Positions 34,987 to 41,275 of a stretch of DNA of 41,275 nucleotides are shown here, one piece after another. The notes under the pieces are model-generated. The model saw nothing but the letters and a program-made list of their open reading frames with translations, was not told the origin of the DNA and did not search any database. The stretch is from IMG/VR virus record IMGVR_UViG_3300032676_001083, positions 1-41,275 of that record; one strand, given 5' to 3'. The first letter of the stretch is position 1; the number at the start of each line of letters is the position of its first letter. The stretch comes from a virus. A program made the translations under genes and the position numbers.

Positions 34987-37900
34987 TCATGGGACCGCCG
35001 CTCTATCCCGTTGGTATCGCTGGACTTGCTCTGGTGTCGCCTGCCGCATAAACGCCTGAACCTGCCTGCCGCCGGCGTGCGGGTTCTGGGCGTTCTTGAT
35101 GATGGCGCGTCGCTCTCCTGGGGGGATTTTCAGCACATCCATCGCCGCTATCGCATCATCCATTTTGCCGTCCTTGATTTGCTGACGGATGCCAGGAAGC
35201 GCGGCCCGTACTTGGTAATCTTCCGACTTCTTCGCGGCAAATCTCTCGCCTTCCGCCGGCCCACCCGGGAAGCCGTGCGAGACACTGAAGCCAAGACCGC
35301 CGCCCACAATCTGCGCCGCCTCAAAGGCGCCCCCTTGGCCGGTGAATATCTTGTAGATCGCGCTCAAAGCAGTCTTTGGCACCACGCTAGACGCCGCCAC
35401 CTGGGCAAGGTTGGAAACCGCCTGTCCAAGCGCGACTGGCATCGGTGCGTATGGATCGTATATCTGGCGCCCAGGCGACATCTCATTTGTTAGCAGCGTA
35501 ACTGGCGCCCGGATAAAGGGAGACTCAATGCCAAGCATAGTCTGACGAAGCTGGGTAAAGTAATCACTCGTGTCTTCCATCGTCTTGCCAACCACCGGCC
35601 GCACATAAACTCCGGTTCCGTCTTTGTTGTATCCAACAAGGATGCGATTACCCTTGCCTGGCTCGTTTTCGTGCGTAGGCAGAAGCGACTCCACCATACT
35701 GAACGGGTTCATATTTTCTAGCGGGTGCGCCATCAGACGCTCGCCCTCTTCCATGAACCGACGTAGATAGCCCTTCCCTTCGTCGTCCAGAGAGTTACCT
35801 TGCAGCATGACATTTGCGGCGCTCTGAAGCGTAGCCTTGCCGACGTAGTACATGGCAAGATCGGTCAGAAGGATGCCCATTGCGGCGCGTCGAGCGACGT
35901 TGTTGACGCCCATCATGGCCTGCACGCCACGGTCGCGCATGATCTGGGCCTGCACATCCTTCGGCATCCCAACAATCGCATCCTTGAGAGCCGCCATCGT
36001 GCCGAATCGGTAAGACCGAGAGAACAGCAGCGTGTTGGCAACCTTACGTGCGCCATCCGACATAGCCTCGCGGGGCAACGAACCAGCAAACACGTTCCCG
36101 AAGTTAGTAGCGACACGGGTGGCGCTTTGTGGATCAACACCTTTTGCGATCAACTCTCGTTCGTACCGCAGCGCCAATCCAACCTGAATATCGGCAACCC
36201 GGTTCCATAGCAACGTGTTGTGGGCAAAATCACCGGCTCGGTCGATTGCCGCCTTGACCGCCGTTCCAGCGCGCTCATCGAACAGACCTGGAACAAAAGA
36301 CAGCACCTGAGAAGTCCACGAGCGGCCTGGCGTGAGTATCGGGGACTGCTCAAAACTCTCGATATCCTGCGCCCCGAAGTTGCGACCGATTGGACGTAGA
36401 CCACCGAGGATTAGGCGCCGCATCGTGCCTGGATCACTCTTTGCCGCGTAGCCCTCGCGCATCCCTGCGACGAGGTTTGGCATAGCAGGGAAAGCGCGGC
36501 CGGCAATCACGCCAAGATGCGCAACCCCATACATGATCGAGGTCATCATGCGGCCCTTAAGGTCCATCAGGCCGTTGTAAATCGCTCCTGATTTGCCTCC
36601 CATGACTGCGCGCAGCGGACCTTCAAAGTCGCCACGAACATAGATAGGGCTTTTCTGGAAAATCGGCTTACCCTTGGCGTCGGTGCCTACGACATGGCTT
36701 TCCCAGAAGGCGGGATTCTCTTTGATAGTGAACCAATCAAAGCCATCGCCGCCTGGTATCTTGCGCGCAGCCGCTTCGGTTTCCTCGGTCGTTAGGTATT
36801 TCCGGTGCAGAAGTTGCGATGTGCTTGTTTTGAGATCGGCCCCGAATGGATTGAGAGGACGGCCGCCGCCAACGCCGCCAACCTGCACGGTCTGATCCCC
36901 CGATCGTTGCCCGGCTTCGCGGATGCGGTTGATGAGAATACGGCCCTGCGTAGCTTCTTGCAGCCGCATCGTCGCCATCATAAGGGTGCGGATATCCCTA
37001 ACAACACGCGCCCCTTCCGGTTCCCCAATGCCAACAACCATGCGCGGCACATAGGACGGAAGCGCCTCGATGTCGTGGACGCCAGCGGCCCTCGCTTGCT
37101 CAAAGGCAGCAACAGCGGTACGCTGAGTCGCATTCACCGCGGCGCGTTGGCGAGGCGGTAGTTGATCCAAGCCAACACCATCTGGGGATTTCCCACTTTG
37201 TAGCGCCACGCTCTCAGCATCCGCCCGCTCCCACATCTCCTTCAATTCGGCCGGCGTAAAGTTTTTGGTTGCCCAATCTATCGCCTGGGTGCCGTCGTGA
37301 CGAGCAAGCGTCTTGGCGTTCATGTAGTCTTTCGCCATCGCCTTCGCGGCATCCGCGCCGGTTGCCATCGGCACGGTCATCAACTTTACCTGCTCGCCAA
37401 AATCCAGCAGATGATTGACTGCGGCGCCCAAAGACGCGCCGATCCTGGGGATACGCTCTAGCCGAGACGCAAAGTCTGCGTCGTCCTTAACCGGAGCACC
37501 AAGCGGCATCTCGCCCTGCCCCTGCGCTCGGCGGGAGAACTTCGGAAGATCGTCCAAAGGCGACAAATAGCCATGAGGCGGCGGTGGGGTTTCTGGAGCA
37601 GCGGAAGGCGCTATTGCTCTTTTATCCCCCCGCATCACCGAGTCAAAAACATCATCCGCTGTCTTGAACCCCTCACCGCGCAGCCATTGGCCGACGCCCT
37701 TGAGGAAATTCAGCATCTTGTAATACGGCGCAGGGGCGTTCACCCCGCGCGCCAAGGCATCCTCACCCATGCGGGCAATGGCTTCCTCGCGGAGTTCGTT
37801 CTGCCCGTAGCCGCGCGATTCCAGATCGGCGCGGTTCGTGCCCTGTTTCAGCCAGCGATCGGCGCCGATTTCCAGTGCCCGACGTTCTCCGTTTCCGAGT

Positions 37901-40794
37901 AGCCCAAGAGCCGGGTCCATCAGAGCATGAATGCTTTCGTGGAACAACTTCGCCGGCAGCAATCCATGTGGCGTGTCCAGCGCGAGGTCGATCAGACCGT
38001 GTGTGTAGCGCCCATCCGCCGTGCCGTCCTGGATGCGATCAACCAGATTAAGGCCAACCTTGTCCGGAAGGCCAATGGCGCGCATGATGCGTTGGGCGGC
38101 GTCCTGTAGCCGCGCCTTGGCTTCGGGGTCGATCTCGCGGGGGGCGGCATCGCCTTCGCGGCGAGCCAACAGTCCGGGTTGCTCGGTTTCCTTCTCCGCG
38201 AACAACCCCTCATTCGCCGGTTCCTGCCCGCTGCGTGGTCCGGCGGCATCGCGTGCTGCCTGCGCTTGGAGCGCCGTTGGCTCGGTGCCCAACAGGCCCA
38301 TCTGCCTCGGGTCGGTGCGGATCGTCGGCTCCGGTTCGGGTTTCGGAATGGCCTCGCGTTCTGGTTCCCCAAACAACGACGGGCCGGTTGACGGGGGCAG
38401 TGGGGCGCGGCGGGAGAGTAGTGAGTTTCTTTCTCCAAAGTCTGGAGGCTCTTCTATGGGTGGGGGTTCGCGCATTGGGATCGCGGCGAAACGCGCTTTC
38501 ATCGCCGCCAAGTCTTCTGGTGTATACGAGTGAGATAGCGGACGGATTGGAGGAAGCTGCCCTACCTCGCCTGCTTCGCCCGCAGGTCCGTTGCCGCGAA
38601 TCTCAGTGCCATGTTGTACGCCTTCGTCCGGCCCTCGCTGCTCAAGCGCCCGAACGGAGGCGAGAAACCGGGACGTGACCCCGGAGACGGATTTGCCGGC
38701 GGCAAGGTCGGCGGCTGCGGCGGTAAGGGCGTCCGAGACCGGGCCACGCTTGGTTCCGTCAACTGTGAGTTGGGTAAGGAGTCGGTCATTCTCTGATTTC
38801 CCCGCAAGGTTGCCTTCGCGCGTCAGCACGTTGCCGGCGGCGGTTAATGTGTCTTCGCCGTTCAGGGCGCCCCGGAACACGGCCCCAGCACGGCGCAGCG
38901 TTTTCATGGCATTGTCGAGAACGCGAGCGCGCTGCGGGAACAACGAGGTCGCCACATCCTCGTCGCCGAACAGCGTTGTCTGCGCGCCCCGCAAGAATCC
39001 AGAATTGCGGGCATCCTGCACCATAATGCGGGCCTGCTCGGCGTTGTCGGGATGCTCTTTGGATAGCAGGTCCATCGTGGCGATTTGTTCGGCGGGATCG
39101 GCGATCATGGCACCGACGAATGACGCATAGGCGTCCGGCACGACGCCGGCTTCCACCATTCCGAAGGCGTCCGGTGACAGCGCCGCCAAGCCGCGCGCCT
39201 GAATTGCCAGCGCATTGTGCGGCGCAATATCCGGCAGGCTAAGATCGTCCGGCACCGCCGACTTGCCTCGCAGCACTTTGGCGAAATCCAGCGCCGTTCC
39301 GCTGCCCTCGGCGATGTTCTGATAGGCGCCGAGAACCCGCATGAAGTCGGGGGTATAACCATCGGCCTCACGGAATATCCGCGCCGGAACCTGCACATCA
39401 GGTTGCCCAGCAGCCTTGGAATCTTGGGCAAGGATGGTGCGTTGATGCCCGTTGACGGGGCTGATCGTGCCGTCGTTCGCCTGCCATGCCGTGATGGGGT
39501 TGGTTAGAGTCTGATCCCACTTCGCGCCAGTCAGCGCGCCAGTTCCGCCGCGCTCATCTGATGCCTTGAACTGGAACAAGTCCGGTCGCAGCACCAGTTG
39601 GTCGGGGTCCAGCATCGTGTAGGGCGATTTGGACTCTGCTGACGCTGGGACCGACGCAGGAGGCGGCGCACCCAGCCCCACCTCGGTTACTGGCGCAGCC
39701 TCCCCCATCGGCGATGGGGGCTTCGGTGTCACCAGATCGGCAAGCTCTTTCTCGGCGGGAGGCGCGTTCGGGGGAACTTCTCCCGGAGGCGCAGGAGGCG
39801 GTGCTGCCGCTTCCTCAGATTCCGCCGCCGCCGCCTGCTCAGGTGTGCGCGGCGTATTAGCGGTCGGCGCTGTCTCGTCGAGCATATCCGCCACGCCCTG
39901 CCGTAATTCCGGCGAGGCCACGGGCGCGGCCTTGGCGCCCATGCCCCGAATGGCAGCGTATCCGGCAAGCGGAATGGCGGTGCTGACGGCAGACCCAAGA
40001 TACGTTCCCTCCATGCCTTCGGTAAGCGGTTTTCCTTGCTCCCAATTTTCTACGCCGCGCTCAGTCATGCCGATGCCTGGCTGCACGCCAAACGCTTGGA
40101 ACAAAAGACTCTTAACCGGCCCCTCGAAGAACTTGGCACCGAAGGCAGCCCATCCAGCGGCAGAGAACAACCCAGCTTGCCCGGCTTGAGCCAACGTTGC
40201 GTCCCACGCCTTGTTCGGATCGGCGTTCGGCTTCTGCATTTCGCGGGCGAAGATCGGCGTCAACTGACCGAGTGCCGTAGCGGCTCCGGCTGCTACTGCG
40301 CCACCAACAAGACCACCGCCCTCTGGTGCAATAGCCTCTCCAGCGATGCCGCCCGCGATGCCGGCACCGAGCGTCGATCCACTGGACGCCAGTTGGTACG
40401 TGATCTTGGGAAGCGCCTGACTGGGGTGCGCTATATCGCTAAGGGTAAGGGGCTGCTGGTAAGGTTGCGGTGCCTCGTCTGGTTGTTGCTGTGCCTTTCC
40501 TTGGAGGGTAGCCGGTAGTCCGGCGAGGTTACGAATGTCCTGCATGAAGCCCGATTTTGCCGCCTGCCCCATGTTGGACAGAAATCCCGGTTCCTCCGGC
40601 GGCAAATCCTCAGCCTGCGCCGGAGCGCCGTTCTTGTTGGTTGCGGCCGATGGCGCTCCTTTGGTTTGGTAATCAGCCCAAGGCCCATCCTTCGCTGTCG
40701 GCGATTGATACGCCGACCAAGGGCCGTCTCCGGAAGGGGCCGGAGCTTCCGGTTGACTTCCTTGGTCCTGATAATCAGCCCAAGGTCCGTCCAT
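34987..40794 (-). CDS. Giant polyvalent internal virion protein
   Basis: 1935 residues. The N-terminus carries three DGPW(A/S)xYQ motifs (residues 2-9, 24-31, 37-44). Residues 60-290 have Gly/Ala-rich hydrophobic stretches. Residues of about 395-520 are ParB/DdrB-like: LDPDQLVLRPDLFQF and PVNGHQRTILAQ (NGHQR 448-452). Residues 910-1010 contain a zinc-metallopeptidase-like LFHESIHAL (His952, Glu953, His956) with ELREEAIARMGED further on. The last 700 residues are mostly helical with some hydrophobic segments. Large proteins of this kind enter the host with phage DNA, as T7 gp16 does. No transglycosylase motif was seen. TAATG overlap with the gene upstream; convergent with the HNH gene. Confidence 0.8.
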   Translation of the reverse strand: MDGPWADYQDQGSQPEAPAPSGDGPWSAYQSPTAKDGPWADYQTKGAPSAATNKNGAPAQAEDLPPEEPGFLSNMGQAAKSGFMQDIRNLAGLPATLQGKAQQQPDEAPQPYQQPLTLSDIAHPSQALPKITYQLASSGSTLGAGIAGGIAGEAIAPEGGGLVGGAVAAGAATALGQLTPIFAREMQKPNADPNKAWDATLAQAGQAGLFSAAGWAAFGAKFFEGPVKSLLFQAFGVQPGIGMTERGVENWEQGKPLTEGMEGTYLGSAVSTAIPLAGYAAIRGMGAKAAPVASPELRQGVADMLDETAPTANTPRTPEQAAAAESEEAAAPPPAPPGEVPPNAPPAEKELADLVTPKPPSPMGEAAPVTEVGLGAPPPASVPASAESKSPYTMLDPDQLVLRPDLFQFKASDERGGTGALTGAKWDQTLTNPITAWQANDGTISPVNGHQRTILAQDSKAAGQPDVQVPARIFREADGYTPDFMRVLGAYQNIAEGSGTALDFAKVLRGKSAVPDDLSLPDIAPHNALAIQARGLAALSPDAFGMVEAGVVPDAYASFVGAMIADPAEQIATMDLLSKEHPDNAEQARIMVQDARNSGFLRGAQTTLFGDEDVATSLFPQRARVLDNAMKTLRRAGAVFRGALNGEDTLTAAGNVLTREGNLAGKSENDRLLTQLTVDGTKRGPVSDALTAAAADLAAGKSVSGVTSRFLASVRALEQRGPDEGVQHGTEIRGNGPAGEAGEVGQLPPIRPLSHSYTPEDLAAMKARFAAIPMREPPPIEEPPDFGERNSLLSRRAPLPPSTGPSLFGEPEREAIPKPEPEPTIRTDPRQMGLLGTEPTALQAQAARDAAGPRSGQEPANEGLFAEKETEQPGLLARREGDAAPREIDPEAKARLQDAAQRIMRAIGLPDKVGLNLVDRIQDGTADGRYTHGLIDLALDTPHGLLPAKLFHESIHALMDPALGLLGNGERRALEIGADRWLKQGTNRADLESRGYGQNELREEAIARMGEDALARGVNAPAPYYKMLNFLKGVGQWLRGEGFKTADDVFDSVMRGDKRAIAPSAAPETPPPPHGYLSPLDDLPKFSRRAQGQGEMPLGAPVKDDADFASRLERIPRIGASLGAAVNHLLDFGEQVKLMTVPMATGADAAKAMAKDYMNAKTLARHDGTQAIDWATKNFTPAELKEMWERADAESVALQSGKSPDGVGLDQLPPRQRAAVNATQRTAVAAFEQARAAGVHDIEALPSYVPRMVVGIGEPEGARVVRDIRTLMMATMRLQEATQGRILINRIREAGQRSGDQTVQVGGVGGGRPLNPFGADLKTSTSQLLHRKYLTTEETEAAARKIPGGDGFDWFTIKENPAFWESHVVGTDAKGKPIFQKSPIYVRGDFEGPLRAVMGGKSGAIYNGLMDLKGRMMTSIMYGVAHLGVIAGRAFPAMPNLVAGMREGYAAKSDPGTMRRLILGGLRPIGRNFGAQDIESFEQSPILTPGRSWTSQVLSFVPGLFDERAGTAVKAAIDRAGDFAHNTLLWNRVADIQVGLALRYERELIAKGVDPQSATRVATNFGNVFAGSLPREAMSDGARKVANTLLFSRSYRFGTMAALKDAIVGMPKDVQAQIMRDRGVQAMMGVNNVARRAAMGILLTDLAMYYVGKATLQSAANVMLQGNSLDDEGKGYLRRFMEEGERLMAHPLENMNPFSMVESLLPTHENEPGKGNRILVGYNKDGTGVYVRPVVGKTMEDTSDYFTQLRQTMLGIESPFIRAPVTLLTNEMSPGRQIYDPYAPMPVALGQAVSNLAQVAASSVVPKTALSAIYKIFTGQGGAFEAAQIVGGGLGFSVSHGFPGGPAEGERFAAKKSEDYQVRAALPGIRQQIKDGKMDDAIAAMDVLKIPPGERRAIIKNAQNPHAGGRQVQAFMRQATPEQVQRYQRDRAAVP

Positions 40795-41275
40795 TACTGG
40801 GGTATCCAGCTTGCCGGATCAGCGGGATTGCCGCCTTTGTAGGTGTAGCCGCTCTTTACGTCACCCACCTTGGGAAGCGACGGCGATGATACCGGCGCAT
40901 TTCGTTGCGGCACGATGGTTGCGGGAACAGGCGAAAGAGTCTTCCCGCTGACCTCCTGCGTCTGGCCGCGCTGCTGAATCTGCTCCTCGGTCAGTCCATG
41001 ATTGATGGCCCAATCGTGGGCGTGCTGCTGTTCGGCCAGTGAGGCATCGCCGTGCGCCATTTGCCATTGGCGGTACTGCGTCATTGCGTCCTGACCAGAA
41101 CCCCGGAGATCAATCCCTTGCTGTGCCCGCGATGCCCGCCCAGCAAAGCCCTTCGACGCCTCGATGGCATCAGGCAGCGACATGCCCTCGCCGCCCTTTT
41201 CAGGGGGGAGCATCAGCTTGTTGATAAGCGACTGTTCACCCTCGGCCGCAGACATATGACCGGCGGCCACCTTCA
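40794..41275 (-). CDS. Virion-region protein, cut by the window edge
   Basis: 160 codons visible; the frame continues beyond the right edge, so the internal GTG at 41270 is not a real start. The visible part is helical and Gln-rich (EGEQSLINKLMLPPEKGGEGMSLPDAIEASKGFAGRASRAQQG; QYRQWQMAHGDASLAEQQHAHDW), then a Ser/Pro linker and the tail GYTYKGGNPADPASWIPQ. The stop overlaps the giant gene's start (TAATG). It is likely the C-terminus of another internal virion or ejection protein. Confidence 0.75.
   Translation of the reverse strand, partial: KVAAGHMSAAEGEQSLINKLMLPPEKGGEGMSLPDAIEASKGFAGRASRAQQGIDLRGSGQDAMTQYRQWQMAHGDASLAEQQHAHDWAINHGLTEEQIQQRGQTQEVSGKTLSPVPATIVPQRNAPVSSPSLPKVGDVKSGYTYKGGNPADPASWIPQ

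Noticed and set aside
1-41275. tRNA or rRNA genes
   Set aside because: No cloverleaf-like GTTCRA arm with matching acceptor stem was noticed on reading. A dedicated search could still find a divergent tRNA.

Overview
This window reads as part of a tailed-phage (or prophage) genome from a high-GC alphaproteobacterial host. The host call rests on phage-borne homologues of two proteins largely confined to Alphaproteobacteria: a GapR/DUF2312 protein at 18227-18529 and a GcrA-like protein at 25776-26324. Packaging, portal, scaffold and very large internal-virion-type genes with few tail genes suggest a short-tailed (podovirus-like) particle. The major capsid and tail-tube or nozzle genes are not present, and both window ends cut a gene, so the genome continues beyond the window. 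Genes are densely packed, often with 4-base ATGA stop/start overlaps. No tRNA gene and no CRISPR array was seen.

Layout. (1) 1-8855, minus strand: DNA-packaging and head genes, in transcription order a terminase-small-like protein, three small proteins, the large terminase, two small proteins, portal, three small proteins, a GroES-like co-chaperonin, a scaffold-like protein and a cut gene that should precede the capsid. Good sigma70-type promoters sit at 8887-8915 and 5039-5067. (2) 9037-11669, plus strand: ribbon-helix-helix protein, proteasome/HslV-like Ntn hydrolase and a primase-polymerase/RepA-type helicase, followed by an iteron array (11711-11880) that is the best candidate replication origin. 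(3) 12238-13040: a 70-bp tandem duplication and a serine recombinase on the minus strand. (4) 13336-16909, plus strand: many small accessory genes, including small Zn-binding and HTH proteins and a pentapeptide-repeat protein, ending at a terminator (16972-17004). (5) 24664-17006, minus strand: beta-clamp-like protein, a 9-residue-repeat protein, ASCH-like protein, then from an internal promoter (21526-21554) MarR-like regulator, coiled-coil protein, YqaJ exonuclease, a probable ssDNA-binding/annealing partner, GapR and RusA resolvase. This is a recombination/replication operon. (6) 24768-27601, plus strand: a Cro/CI-like regulator followed by a run of small DNA-binding proteins including the GcrA homologue. 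(7) 34154-27605, minus strand: two secreted adhesin-like proteins, membrane proteins, GH108-type endolysin, gp49-like protein, holin candidate, lipoproteins and a papain-like protein, i.e. adsorption and lysis. (8) 34355-34984, plus strand: an HNH-type homing endonuclease of lower GC inserted between late genes. (9) 41275-34987, minus strand: a 1935-residue polyvalent internal virion protein preceded by a cut gene.

The most interesting themes are host-programme takeover (GcrA-like plus GapR-like proteins, MarR-, Cro- and RHH-type regulators), the iteron origin next to the prim-pol/helicase, the polyvalent virion protein with ParB-like and HExxH motifs, and several translation oddities: a lipoprotein frame without a usual start codon, a TTG-started membrane micropeptide, a gene broken in a G run, and a probably leaderless homing endonuclease mRNA. 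All functional calls come from reading motifs by eye. No database search was run.
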